A stretch of DNA of 64,000 bases from Neofamilia massiliensis. Its GTDB lineage: Bacteria; Bacillota; Clostridia; Tissierellales; Peptoniphilaceae. A program made the position numbers and the translations under genes. The stretch lies in the NCBI RefSeq assembly GCF_001299475.1, contig NZ_CYUJ01000002.1, positions 434,001 to 498,000 of the forward strand, given 5' to 3'. Under the pieces are notes generated by a model. The model ran no database searches. It saw only the letters and a program-made list of their open reading frames with translations, and was not told the origin of the DNA. This document shows positions 45,423 through 54,370 of this stretch, in pieces (the first letter of the stretch is position 1; each line of letters starts with the position of its first letter).

Positions 45423-46392
45423 AAGCAAAAATATTTTATTTGCCTTAATTTTAAATGTAGTAATGTCTTTGTTTGTAATTTATCTTAATTCAAGATTTGA
45501 TATCCTAACACTTATTGGCTTTATAGTTATAAATATAATTCTATTTATAGTTATTTCAAAAATTGAAAAGAAAAAAGAAAAAGCTCTTGAGGATAAGATC
45601 AACAATATATTTAACCTACTACATTCACTTGATATAAACTCTGATAATTACGAAATTATTGACGATGAATTTGGCAAACTCAGAGATGAGATTATTAAAA
45701 TTATTATAGAAAACAAGAGAATAGCTGAAAATGCTGAAAAAAATAAAGAAATTCTAAGGGAATATACGGAAGATATTGCCCATCAAATAAAAACTCCATT
45801 AACCGGATCTCTATTATTACTTGACTTATTAGAAGATGAAAATGACAACTTTTCCGAAGAATATATAGAAAGACTTAGAGATAATTTACTTAGACTCCAC
45901 AACTTATCTGATATTTTATTAAAACTTGCCGCCCTTGATTCTGGCACAGTAGAAATGGCAAAAGATAGTATATCGGCTAGAGAGTTAATTGAAGATATCA
46001 TACGAAACCTAAAAGATTATTTTATCAATGATAATATTGAAATTCTTCTTTATGGAGATGATTTTGATCTTATATGCGATAAGAAATGGACTTATGAAGC
46101 AGCATTTAATGTGATGAAAAATGGTCTAGAAGCAACAGAAGATAGACATATAGAAATTCATCTTAAAGAAACAAATCTATATAAAAGTATTTTTGTGGAA
46201 GATTTTTCTAAAGGTTTGGATCGTAAAATGTTAGAAAAAGTTTTTAAACGTTTTTATAAGCTGGATCCAAATTCAAAAGGCTATGGTATTGGACTTCCTA
46301 TGGCAAAATCTGTTATGGAAAGACAAAATGGAGAGCTTTTATATCATAAGGGGAAGAAATCAAATTCCTTTGAACTGAGATTTTATAACTGA
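45415..46392 (+). CDS. Sensor histidine kinase, intramembrane-sensing type
   Basis: This 325-aa kinase has two N-terminal membrane helices (about residues 8-27 and 30-48) joined by only a few residues, so it has no extracellular sensor domain. That is the layout of BceS-like kinases that rely on a partner transporter to sense peptides. The phospho-acceptor is His123 in DIAHQIKTPL. The N box is NVMKNGLEATED, and the G box KGYGIGLPMAKSVMERQNGE is intact. A terminator-like hairpin separates it from the ABC genes, which have their own promoter region. Confidence 0.9.
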   Translation: MNKSKNILFALILNVVMSLFVIYLNSRFDILTLIGFIVINIILFIVISKIEKKKEKALEDKINNIFNLLHSLDINSDNYEIIDDEFGKLRDEIIKIIIENKRIAENAEKNKEILREYTEDIAHQIKTPLTGSLLLLDLLEDENDNFSEEYIERLRDNLLRLHNLSDILLKLAALDSGTVEMAKDSISARELIEDIIRNLKDYFINDNIEILLYGDDFDLICDKKWTYEAAFNVMKNGLEATEDRHIEIHLKETNLYKSIFVEDFSKGLDRKMLEKVFKRFYKLDPNSKGYGIGLPMAKSVMERQNGELLYHKGKKSNSFELRFYN

Positions 46393-46401
46393 TTTAATTA
46401 T

Positions 46402-46431
46402 GGCTGTGTAAATAAAGCACAGTCATTTTTT
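46402..46431 (+). terminator. Hairpin terminator after the histidine kinase
   Basis: GGCTGTG pairs with CACAGTC (one G-U pair) around a loop of about 9 nt, then T7. Confidence 0.75.
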
Positions 46432-46434
46432 TCT

Positions 46435-46470
46435 AGTCACTTTCCAGTCACTTAAGCCTAGTATTATATA
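46435..46470 (+). promoter_or_regulatory. Putative response-regulator operator and promoter of the ABC transporter
   Basis: The sequence AGTCACTT occurs twice as a direct repeat, at 46435-46442 and 46446-46453, exactly 11 bp (one helical turn) apart. It lies over the -35 zone of a -10-like TATTATATA (46462-46470). OmpR/PhoB-family regulators bind such tandem half-sites. The adjacent regulator at 44763 is the obvious candidate. AAGGAGG and the ATG follow. Confidence 0.6.
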
Positions 46471-46492
46471 GACAAGTTAAGGAGGATGCAAT

Positions 46493-47182
46493 ATGAATAT
46501 TGTAAAAACAGTAGATTTAACAAAAACTTACAATAGTGGAGTAGAAGTACACGCTCTATCAAATGTGAATTTTGAACTAGAAAAAGGAGATCTTGTCGCC
46601 ATTATTGGAGATAGCGGGTCAGGAAAGTCTACCTTGCTTCATCTATTAGCAGGAGTTGATAAACCAACAAATGGGGATATTTTTATTCAAGATAAAAATA
46701 TTACCAAGTTTAACAAAGATGAGATGACAGTATTTCGCAGAAGAAATATTGGCGTTGTTTATCAATTTTTTAATTTGATTCCAAACATCAACGTTCGAAA
46801 AAATATTTTACTTCCTCTTTTGTTAGACAATAAAAAGGCAGATGAGGAATATTTAAAGGAAATTTTATCAATACTAGGAATAGAAGGAAAACTCGATAGG
46901 TATCCAAAGCAGTTATCAGGTGGAGAGCAACAAAGGGTGGCTATTGCTAGAAGTCTTATTACAAGACCTGCCATTATCCTAGCAGATGAGCCTACAGGAA
47001 ATCTTGATAGGAAAAACTCAGAAGAAATCACAGGACTTTTCAGACTTGTAAATAAAAGATTAAATTCTACAATTATGATAATAACTCATGATGAAAAAGT
47101 AGCAAATTCTTGTGACAAGGTTTATAGAATGGTAGATGGTAGGTTAAATTTCTTAGGAGATGAAACTTATGAAAATTATTAA
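46493..47182 (+). CDS. ABC transporter ATP-binding protein (MacB/Bce type)
   Basis: This 229-aa ATPase has Walker A GDSGSGKST, the signature LSGGEQQRVAIARSL, Walker B IILADEPTGNLD and the H-loop ITHDEK. It is the subgroup that pairs with FtsX-type permeases in peptide-resistance or lipoprotein-handling transporters. Of its 16 aspartates I count 14 GAT and 2 GAC, against a GAC majority in nearby core genes such as ylmE. The gene overlaps the permease start region. Confidence 0.94.
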   Translation: MNIVKTVDLTKTYNSGVEVHALSNVNFELEKGDLVAIIGDSGSGKSTLLHLLAGVDKPTNGDIFIQDKNITKFNKDEMTVFRRRNIGVVYQFFNLIPNINVRKNILLPLLLDNKKADEEYLKEILSILGIEGKLDRYPKQLSGGEQQRVAIARSLITRPAIILADEPTGNLDRKNSEEITGLFRLVNKRLNSTIMIITHDEKVANSCDKVYRMVDGRLNFLGDETYENY

Positions 47183-49655
47183 TGACCTAGCTGATGGAGC
47201 TGTAAAAAATAATAAGAAAGACAGTTTTGCCATTAAAATTTCCATACTTTTGGCAGTTATGCTACTAGGAACTGTTATTTTTATTTTCAATTTATTGAGT
47301 ACTGACCAGTACAATTACGTCAAAAAAAATGTTGGAGACTACCATGTGTCAATTAGTGAAATTGACGAGAAACTTTATGATAAATTAATAAATGATGAGG
47401 ATATAGAAAAGATTTCTTTTAATAAAATCATAGAGACAGATTTAAATGCAACTATCTATGAATTTGGAGATCCTACTGGTCTTATAGGTTTTGATATTAA
47501 AGAGGGAAGAAAACCTAATAATTCAAACGAGATTTTAGTTCCAGAGAAATTTTTAATAAAAAGTAAAGAATACGATTTGGGTTCTGAAATAACTGTTCGT
47601 GATAAAACTTATAAAGTAGTTGGAATTTATGATGATTATTCTAAATCATTTGAAGATTCTATGCTTATAGGTTTGACTGAGAGTGATGATAAAAAAGTCT
47701 TGTTTGAAAAAAATGGTGGAATAAAAGCCCAGATTTGGTATAAAAATATAAGGGATACTTATACAAAAACTAGGGAAATTTTATCAGAAATGAATATTGA
47801 TGAAAACCATGCCTTAGACATTGGTAGAGTATTTTATAATAAAGATATCTTAGAATATAAAATGGTCTATCCAAAAGGAATCATTCCACCAAAAAGTGTT
47901 GTTAATTCAGCTTTAGAAAAATATGGAGCAGCTTTCTTACTTTGCCTACTCTTTGCCTTTATCATTTATGGTGCTTTTAATGTATGGAACAATAGAGATT
48001 TAAGGGAAATTTCTCTTTTAAAAACTACTGGAATGACAGATAAGCAGGTCAAAAAAATGATTAGAAAGAAAGCATTTAAACTTTCCACCTTACCAATAGC
48101 CTTGGGAACAATTCTATCTTTGGCATTTGCAAATCTTCTCTTATACTTGATGTGGCTTAATAATTCAATATCATATAAAAATATGTCTCAGATATTAGGA
48201 GAAAGTTTAAAATCACCAGACTTTTATTTCGTTTATCCAAACCCTATTTCTATAATAATGATTATATTATTGTCAATCCTAACAGTTTATTTATCTGCGA
48301 TAATTCCTGCTAGAAAAAGTGCAAAAATAAAAATTATAGAAGGTTTAAATGGGATTACAGAAAAAAATATTAAATTAGGAAAATCAAAAATAAATGGACC
48401 TATAGAAAAGACTTTAGCAAAAGATTATTATAGGTCTTATCGTTCAACCTATAGAATTATTGTAATTTCCATGGCACTTTCTGCCTTTGTACTGACTGCA
48501 GTCTTAGTTAGCCAATCATATAGAGCTTTGAATAAAGAATATAACTCATATAAGAGTCCTTACAATTTTAATTCAAGTATTTACACTGATAAGAATTTAG
48601 ATGAAAACTTACTAGCTGATTTAGAAAAAGTTGATGGAATAAAAGAGCTTCACCTATATCAAAGAAATAACACTAAGTTTTACCTTGACGATAATAAAGA
48701 CTTTATTTCTAAAGACTTAAAAAATTCTCTTGATAGTGGGAAAATAGCAAAAGATAGACTATATGCTAGTATATATGCTTTAACAGATGAAGATTTTGAA
48801 AAGCTTTTAAAAGAAAATAACATCTCTCATGCATCTTACTTATTGCTTAATAAGATAAGAAAAGATAATAAAACTCCGTATGCTTTTAGTGAGTATATAA
48901 AAATTTCTGATAAGGGATTTGGAGATGTTACTTTAAAATATAATGCAGATGGTAAGTCCATGCCTATAAAAATAGATTCAAGTATTGATGAAATGCCTTA
49001 TAATCTAGAAGCTTATAATGACAATCAAATATCTATCTTTACAAGTGAAAGTACTATGAAAAAATTTATTGATGAATATGGAATAGATGAAGGCGACCCA
49101 GTCTATTATTACTTTGTAAAAATTAAAGCTGATAATAATAAAGAAAAAGTATTTGAAGATGCAGAAAAAGTTATTTCAAATTATGTTCCAAAATCTGACC
49201 ATGGCACTTCTACAGAAATTATTAGAGCAGCCATGGATAAAGAACAAATAAGGAATGAAAGACTTTTAAACCTAGCTATCCAAATCATTCTTATAACAAT
49301 CGCTCTTTCCAACGCCTATAATAGTTTTAAAGGAAACCTTAGAGCAAGATTCAATGATTTTAAACTCCTATCAACTACAGGTATGACAGAAAATCAAATG
49401 AAAAAGATGGTCTTCGGAGAGGGGAAAATATTGTTTAAAAATATTTTCTTAGCCTATATCTTTATGTTCATTATTGGAATTGCACTTAGAGCCTATAGGA
49501 GTAACTATGAATTAGCATTTGCAATAAAAGGTCTGATAACAAATATGAATTATATCCCTCTAATAGTAGTATTTATATTTATAATTGCAGGTGTCTTACT
49601 TGCAATAAAAAGTGGTTTTAAAACAATAAATGAAAATTCAGACAAGTCTTATTAA
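47169..49655 (+). CDS. FtsX-family ABC transporter permease
   Basis: This large permease has 828 aa from the ATG at 47169; AGGAG at 47155-47159 suits it, while the ATG at 47160 is too close. It has two repeated halves, each one membrane helix, a big extracellular domain and three more helices: helices near residues 23-42, 255-275, 305-330 and 360-380, then 430-450 and a C-terminal cluster from 705 to 815. Conserved LLKTTGMTDKQVKKM and LLSTTGMTENQMKKM in the two halves show the duplication. With eight helices it is closer to YvrN/Vex-like permeases than to ten-helix BceB. Its substrate may be an antimicrobial peptide, by inference from the kinase. A terminator follows. Confidence 0.9.
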   Translation: MKIINDLADGAVKNNKKDSFAIKISILLAVMLLGTVIFIFNLLSTDQYNYVKKNVGDYHVSISEIDEKLYDKLINDEDIEKISFNKIIETDLNATIYEFGDPTGLIGFDIKEGRKPNNSNEILVPEKFLIKSKEYDLGSEITVRDKTYKVVGIYDDYSKSFEDSMLIGLTESDDKKVLFEKNGGIKAQIWYKNIRDTYTKTREILSEMNIDENHALDIGRVFYNKDILEYKMVYPKGIIPPKSVVNSALEKYGAAFLLCLLFAFIIYGAFNVWNNRDLREISLLKTTGMTDKQVKKMIRKKAFKLSTLPIALGTILSLAFANLLLYLMWLNNSISYKNMSQILGESLKSPDFYFVYPNPISIIMIILLSILTVYLSAIIPARKSAKIKIIEGLNGITEKNIKLGKSKINGPIEKTLAKDYYRSYRSTYRIIVISMALSAFVLTAVLVSQSYRALNKEYNSYKSPYNFNSSIYTDKNLDENLLADLEKVDGIKELHLYQRNNTKFYLDDNKDFISKDLKNSLDSGKIAKDRLYASIYALTDEDFEKLLKENNISHASYLLLNKIRKDNKTPYAFSEYIKISDKGFGDVTLKYNADGKSMPIKIDSSIDEMPYNLEAYNDNQISIFTSESTMKKFIDEYGIDEGDPVYYYFVKIKADNNKEKVFEDAEKVISNYVPKSDHGTSTEIIRAAMDKEQIRNERLLNLAIQIILITIALSNAYNSFKGNLRARFNDFKLLSTTGMTENQMKKMVFGEGKILFKNIFLAYIFMFIIGIALRAYRSNYELAFAIKGLITNMNYIPLIVVFIFIIAGVLLAIKSGFKTINENSDKSY

Positions 49656-49670
49656 AACATATAAAATTTT

Positions 49671-49702
49671 TAGCTATGGGTATTTTGCTCATAGCTTTTT
49701 TA
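49671..49702 (+). terminator. Rho-independent terminator of the ABC transporter operon
   Basis: AGCTATGgg pairs with ctCATAGCT around a 7-nt loop, then T6. Confidence 0.88.
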
Positions 49703-49730
49703 TATCTAACTTTATAAAAAAATAATTAGT

Positions 49731-49759
49731 TTGACAATAAAAATCTAGTCTTATAAACT
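49731..49759 (+). promoter_or_regulatory. Promoter of HAD-GH25-TtcA unit
   Basis: Consensus TTGACA at 49731-49736 with a -10-like TATAAACT at 49752-49759; the spacer is 15 to 17 bp depending on the register. Confidence 0.6.
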
Positions 49760-49788
49760 ATAAGAAGAGAAGAATATATGGAGGTCTA

Positions 49789-50445
49789 ATGAAGGTTTTT
49801 ATTTTTGACATGGATGGAACTTTTATCTATTCTATGGACTATTGGAATACTTTAATGGAAAATTATTTAAAGACTCTTGGCATAAAGGCGCCTAAGGGAC
49901 TTGGCAAGGAGCTTTTAAATATGACTTTAAAAGATGGAATTGTATATACTAAGGAAAAGTTTTCTCTAAGCAAAAGTCCAGATGAAATTCTCACTGACCT
50001 AAAGGCCTTAATGGCTTATAATTATAAAAACACCTTTGAAATTGATCCAAAGATTATTGAGATTTTTCAAAGGATAAGAAATAAAGGAGACAAGGTTGTC
50101 TTAGCTACTGCTACCCAAAGAGACCTAGTTGATGTTGTCTTAGACAGATTTTCCCTGCATCCTCATTTTGACTTACAATGTGTTTCAGATGAAGTTGATT
50201 TTCACAAGGACGACCCTAGGTATTTTTTATCAATTGCCGACTACTTTGGAGTTGAACCTGAGGACTGCTATGTAGTTGAAGATGCCCTCTATGCTATAAA
50301 AACTGCATCAGCTTTGGGCATGAAGACCCTGGGAGTTTTGGCCCAGGCAACCAAGGATCACATTGATGAAATTAAAGGGCTAACAGACCTTAGTGTTGAT
50401 ACAGTTGGACAACTAGAAGATTATTTTACAGACCATGGCTATTAA
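49789..50445 (+). CDS. HAD-superfamily phosphatase (beta-phosphoglucomutase-like)
   Basis: This 218-aa HAD hydrolase has motif I FDMDGTFIYSM (nucleophile Asp and DxDGT), motif II VLATATQRD, the conserved Lys region, and motif IV VVEDALYAIKTASALGMKT. The helical cap between motifs I and II puts it with phosphoglycolate phosphatase / beta-phosphoglucomutase relatives. The substrate cannot be predicted. An GGAGG site precedes the ATG. It overlaps the muramidase gene by 11 bp. Confidence 0.9.
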   Translation: MKVFIFDMDGTFIYSMDYWNTLMENYLKTLGIKAPKGLGKELLNMTLKDGIVYTKEKFSLSKSPDEILTDLKALMAYNYKNTFEIDPKIIEIFQRIRNKGDKVVLATATQRDLVDVVLDRFSLHPHFDLQCVSDEVDFHKDDPRYFLSIADYFGVEPEDCYVVEDALYAIKTASALGMKTLGVLAQATKDHIDEIKGLTDLSVDTVGQLEDYFTDHGY

Positions 50446-51223
50446 GAAAAAGAAAAAGAGGACAAAGAAAAATAAAACTTTTAAAAGGAGAAGGTGGACT
50501 TTTGTCATCTTCTTAGTTTTAATTTTATTTTTTATTTTCACCCTCTTATCTAAAAATGAAAAAATTGAAGAAGAAGTTGAAAAACTTACCTTCGTTAGGG
50601 GAGTTGATATTTCTCGCTACCAAGGTGATGTAGATTTTTCTGCCCTTTATGACCAGTCTATTCGCTTTGCCTTTATTAAGGCCACAGAAGGTAAGGACCA
50701 CCAAGATGAAAACTTTTTTATAAACTGGGACAAGGCCAGAGAGTCTAAGATGAAAATTTCTGCCTACCACTTTTATACCTTTTCAGTAAGTGGTGACGAC
50801 CAGGCTGATAATTTTATTTCCCACGTTGACTTAGAAGATGACGATATGGGTCCAGTTATAGACCTTGAATTTTATGGGTCTTATATCAACAAACCCCTGT
50901 CCAAAGAAGAAGTTGATCCAGACTTAAGAAGACTAGTTGACAGGCTCTATGAAGCCTATGAAAAAAAAGTTATTATTTATTGTAACAAGTATGTTTATGA
51001 AAAATATCTTTTTGAAGGTTATGACGACGTCGATATTTGGTACAGGTCTATATCAAAGGACTATCCAAGACTTCCCAAGGGGAGAAAGTGGACCTTTTGG
51101 CAATACGAAGATGAGGGCAAGCTTGAGGGCTATGGAGGGCCAGGAGCTAGCGAGTTTATAGATTTAAATTATTTTCATGGAGACATGAAAGAATTGGAGG
51201 AATATGGAAGAAGTAATAATTGA
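50435..51223 (+). CDS. Membrane-anchored GH25 muramidase-like protein
   Basis: This 262-aa protein has a very basic cytoplasmic start (residues 1-20), one membrane helix (21-38) with no signal-peptidase site, and an outside glycoside hydrolase family 25 domain. GVDISRYQGDVDFSAL carries the first catalytic-site Asp (D58), and FAFIKATEGKDHQD, PVIDLEFYG and the terminal FWQYEDEG/EFIDLNYFHG segments follow the GH25 pattern. It should cut the MurNAc-GlcNAc bond in peptidoglycan. As a host chromosomal, tethered protein it probably remodels the cell's own wall and is not a phage lysin. Confidence 0.88.
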   Translation: MAIKKKKKRTKKNKTFKRRRWTFVIFLVLILFFIFTLLSKNEKIEEEVEKLTFVRGVDISRYQGDVDFSALYDQSIRFAFIKATEGKDHQDENFFINWDKARESKMKISAYHFYTFSVSGDDQADNFISHVDLEDDDMGPVIDLEFYGSYINKPLSKEEVDPDLRRLVDRLYEAYEKKVIIYCNKYVYEKYLFEGYDDVDIWYRSISKDYPRLPKGRKWTFWQYEDEGKLEGYGGPGASEFIDLNYFHGDMKELEEYGRSNN

Positions 51224-52094
51224 TGGAGTTGTAAAAGGATCTCTATCTGATTCAAATTTTGTTTTAGATGAGGACAAAAAGAGAAAGTCCTTGGAGACAA
51301 TTGAAAGATCAATAGTAAAGTCTTATAGAAAGCACATTTGGATAAAGTTTGTAAAGGCAATAAAAGAATACGACATGATCCAAGAAGGAGACAAAATTGC
51401 TGTGGCAATATCAGGGGGAAAAGATTCCCTGCTTTTAGCAAAACTCTTTCAAGAACTTCACAAGCATTCAATCTTTGATTTTGAAGTTGAATACATTGCC
51501 ATGGACCCAGGCTACAATGATTCAGTTAGGGCTCATCTAGAAGATATCTTAGACTATTTAAAAATTCCAGCAAAAATTTATAAGTCAGATGTCTTTGAAG
51601 TTGCCGACCATTTAGACAGAGAAAAACCATGTTATATGTGCGCCAGAATGAGAAGGGGAAATCTCTACGCCAAGGCCCAAAGTCTAGGCTGCAATAAGCT
51701 AGCCCTAGGCCACCACTATGATGACGTAATTGAAACGATTTTATTAAATGTCCTTTGTTCAGCCAACTACAAGACTATGATGCCAAAGCTTAAGGCGAAA
51801 AATTTTGACAATATGGAATTAATTAGGCCCCTTTATTTTGTGGAAGAAAAATCAATTATTAGATTTATAGAAAACTCTGGCATTCAAGCCCTAAATTGTT
51901 CTTGTAGGATTGCTGAAAAGAAAGATGGCAAGAGGGCAGAAATAAAAGAATTAATCAAGGACCTTGAAGGATCTTTTTATAATGTTAGAAATTCAATTTT
52001 TATGTCAGCAGAAAATGTAGACATGGGTGCGATTTTAGGCTGGAAGGAAGATGGAGAGAAGAAAAGCTTTTTAGAATCTTACGACGAAGAATAA
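51204..52094 (+). CDS. TtcA-like tRNA 2-thiocytidine synthetase
   Basis: This 296-aa PP-loop ATPase has the loop AISGGKDSLLLAKL near residue 69, a CxxC pair in CYMCARMRRGNLY, GHHYDDVIETILLNVL, and a third Cys site LNCSCRI. This is the TtcA/TtuA arrangement, with an oxygen-sensitive Fe-S cluster used to thiolate tRNA cytidine 32 or a related base. The exact tRNA position is uncertain in Firmicutes. It overlaps the muramidase gene by 20 bp, with a GGAGG site inside that gene. Confidence 0.85.
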   Translation: MEEVIIDGVVKGSLSDSNFVLDEDKKRKSLETIERSIVKSYRKHIWIKFVKAIKEYDMIQEGDKIAVAISGGKDSLLLAKLFQELHKHSIFDFEVEYIAMDPGYNDSVRAHLEDILDYLKIPAKIYKSDVFEVADHLDREKPCYMCARMRRGNLYAKAQSLGCNKLALGHHYDDVIETILLNVLCSANYKTMMPKLKAKNFDNMELIRPLYFVEEKSIIRFIENSGIQALNCSCRIAEKKDGKRAEIKELIKDLEGSFYNVRNSIFMSAENVDMGAILGWKEDGEKKSFLESYDEE

Positions 52095-52115
52095 TAAGAA
52101 AAAATTAATATTTTA

Positions 52116-52144
52116 TTTACTTATTTTCTTTAATAGGTTAAAAT
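52116..52144 (+). promoter_or_regulatory. Possible promoter of the flavodiiron gene
   Basis: TTTACT (52116-52121), a 17-bp spacer and TAAAAT (52139-52144). The hexamers are only moderate matches. Confidence 0.4.
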
Positions 52145-52178
52145 ATAAGTAGGAAGAAAAATAATTTAGGAGGAAGAA

Positions 52179-53426
52179 ATGGAATATTTATCAGTAGAAA
52201 TTGACAAAAATTGGCACTACATTGGTGTAAACGATAGAGATACTAGACTTTTTGAAAATATGTGGCCACTTGAAAATGGGGTTTCATATAATTCATATTT
52301 ATATACTGGCGAAAAAACTGCCCTACTAGACACTGTTAAAATTAACAAGTCAGGTCTTTTTGTAGAAAAATTAGAAGCTGCCTTAAAGGGCAGACCAATT
52401 GATTATTTAATTGTCCACCACATGGAACCAGACCACTCTGGATCTATTACAAGTGTTTTAGACCTTTATCCAGACATTAAATTAGTTGGTAACAAAAAGA
52501 CTAGAGAATTTTTAGAAAACTACTACCAACTTGAAGGCTATAATGGATTTTCTTATGAAAAAAACTTTGTTGAAGTTGGAGATGGAGACAAATTAAGCCT
52601 TGGAGATACAGAACTTACATTTTATCTAACTCCAATGGTCCACTGGCCAGAATCAATGGTATCCTTTGAAGAATCAACAGGCAGATTATTTTCTCAAGAC
52701 GCCTTTGGTGCCTTTGGATCTTTGTCAGGAGCAATCTTTGACGACGAAATCAACTGGGAATTTTATTTAGACGACACTATTAGATACTATACAAACATTA
52801 TCGGCAAGTTTTCAACCCTAGTTAAAAACGCCCTTAAAAAATTATCTCCTCTAGATATAAAAATGATTTGCCCAGTTCACGGACCAGTTTGGAGAACAAA
52901 CCCATCTAGAATTTTTGACCTTTATCAAAAACTTTCTGACCAAAAAACTGAAGAAGGTGTAGCTATAATTTATGGATCAATGTATGGCAATACAGAAAAA
53001 ATGGCTGAAACAATAGCTAGGACCTTAGCCGTTAGAGGAATAAAAAATGTTAGAATTTTCGACGTTTCTAAAACCCACCTATCTTATTTATTAGCCGATA
53101 TGTGGAGGTATGAAGGCCTAGTTTTAGGATCATGTACCTACAACAACGCCTTGTTCCCACCAATGGAAAACCTAGTTAGAACTTTAGTCAACCAAAAAAT
53201 GAAAAACCACACTTTAGGAGTATTTGGTTCTTATAGCTGGGGAGGCGGAGCCCTTAAAGAGCTTCAAGAATTTGCTAATAAATCTGGTTATGATTTAGTT
53301 GAAAGCACAGTTGAAGTAAAGGGAACTCCAAACAAAGAAGACTTTGAAAAAGGCGTTGCCCTTGGGAATGAAATGGCAGATAAGATCATTGCAAAAAGAT
53401 CCCAAGACTACTATGTAGAATTTTAA
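52179..53426 (+). CDS. Flavodiiron protein (FprA-type A flavoprotein)
   Basis: This 415-aa protein has an N-terminal metallo-beta-lactamase-like diiron domain (HHMEPDHSGSI, HWPESMVSF, the ligand Asp in FSQDAFGAFG, and CPVHGPVWR) and a C-terminal flavodoxin domain (IIYGSMYGNTEKMAETIAR near residue 264). Such proteins reduce O2 to water, or NO to N2O, protecting anaerobes; electrons come from rubredoxin or F420. The HxE...D pattern is intact, so it should be active. It has its own AGGAGG site. Its terminator appears split by the IS element. Confidence 0.94.
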   Translation: MEYLSVEIDKNWHYIGVNDRDTRLFENMWPLENGVSYNSYLYTGEKTALLDTVKINKSGLFVEKLEAALKGRPIDYLIVHHMEPDHSGSITSVLDLYPDIKLVGNKKTREFLENYYQLEGYNGFSYEKNFVEVGDGDKLSLGDTELTFYLTPMVHWPESMVSFEESTGRLFSQDAFGAFGSLSGAIFDDEINWEFYLDDTIRYYTNIIGKFSTLVKNALKKLSPLDIKMICPVHGPVWRTNPSRIFDLYQKLSDQKTEEGVAIIYGSMYGNTEKMAETIARTLAVRGIKNVRIFDVSKTHLSYLLADMWRYEGLVLGSCTYNNALFPPMENLVRTLVNQKMKNHTLGVFGSYSWGGGALKELQEFANKSGYDLVESTVEVKGTPNKEDFEKGVALGNEMADKIIAKRSQDYYVEF

Positions 53427-53435
53427 ATTAAAAAC

Positions 53436-53450
53436 AAAGAGGACTTACTA
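53436..53450 (+). terminator. Left arm of the flavodiiron gene's terminator, split by the IS
   Basis: AAAGAGGACTTACTA lies just 9 bp after the flavodiiron stop. Its complement, TAGTAGGTCCTTTTTTTT, is on the far side of the IS at 55141-55158 (one G-U pair). Rejoined without the IS they make a 10-bp stem with a small loop and a T8 tract, an ordinary terminator. Confidence 0.6.
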
Positions 53451-53454
53451 AAAG

Positions 53455-53479
53455 TGAACTGATGTTTATAAAGTAGACA
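53455..53479 (+). repeat. IS3-family left inverted repeat
   Basis: Begins TGAACTGATG and ends AAAGTAGACA; 20 of 25 bases match the inverse of 55111-55135. Confidence 0.8.
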
Positions 53480-53501
53480 CATAATTAAATTAATTTTATC
53501 T

Positions 53502-54356
53502 TTAGGATGCTTGATTTCTATATTCTAGTGGACTCATGCATCCTAAGCCTTTTTGTAGTCTCACTTCGTTATAAAATTTAATGTATTGTTCTATCTTTTC
53601 CTTCAATTCTTCTAAACTTTCGAATTTCTTGTCATGAAACATTTCTGATTTTAATGTTCCGAAGAAGCTTTCCATTGGTCCATTGTCTATACATTTGCCT
53701 ACTCTTGACATGCTTTGTGTCATTCCTGCTTCTTCTAGTTTTCTTTTAATTGTTTTGTTTGTGTATTGAAATCCTCTGTCACTGTGGAATAGTGGTTTTG
53801 CGTCTGGGTTACTCTCAATTGCTCTGTCAAACATTTTAAATACTAATTTATTGTTGTTTCTATATGATATCTCGTATTCTACTATGCTGTTGTCATATAG
53901 ATCTTTTATCGCACTTAGATATAGCTTTCTGTTTTCTCCTGGAATCTTAAATTCTGTTACGTCTGTTAGCCACTTTTCGTTTGGCCTTGTTGCTGTAAAG
54001 TTTCTTGCTAGTATGTTTTCTCCGGTGTATTCTGGCATTATGGTTTTTCTGTTTACTTTTTTTCTTTTGACTCTTGATGATACGCCTAATACTTTCATTA
54101 GTCTATAAATGTAGCTTTCTGAAAAGTTTGTGCTGTTAAATTTATTTATATACATGGCCATATTTCTATAGCCTAGTATTCCATCAAATGTCAAATGATA
54201 TTCTGATATTAACATACATAGCAACAGGTCCTGGTTTTCTTTTTCTGGTGTTATTCTTTTTTTGTTTTTGTAGTAGCTACTTCTTGATATGTTTAGTACT
54301 TCGCATATTAATTTTACTGGATATCCTTTTTCTCTATAGTAGTATACTATTTGATT
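53502..54356 (-). pseudogene. IS3-family transposase OrfB (DDE integrase domain), truncated frame
   Basis: This is the catalytic half of the transposase. The rve core is intact: first Asp in WLTDVTEF, second in FHSDRGFQYTNK and the Glu in GPMESFFGTLKSE. The open frame has no ATG at its head; a TTG at 54224 gives 240 aa, but the homologous sequence runs on upstream (REKGYPVKLICEVLNISRSS, RITPEKEN) to 54356. There a TAA (54357-54359) interrupts the frame that a -1 slip from orfA would enter at A10 (54407-54416). An active copy would have a sense codon there, so expression as an OrfAB fusion is blocked. Confidence 0.85.
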
Positions 54357-54370
54357 TTATTCTGGCTGTT

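Noticed and set aside
50435-51223. GH25 muramidase as a prophage lysin
   Set aside because: No holin or phage structural gene is near, the protein is tethered by a membrane helix, and it sits in a host operon.
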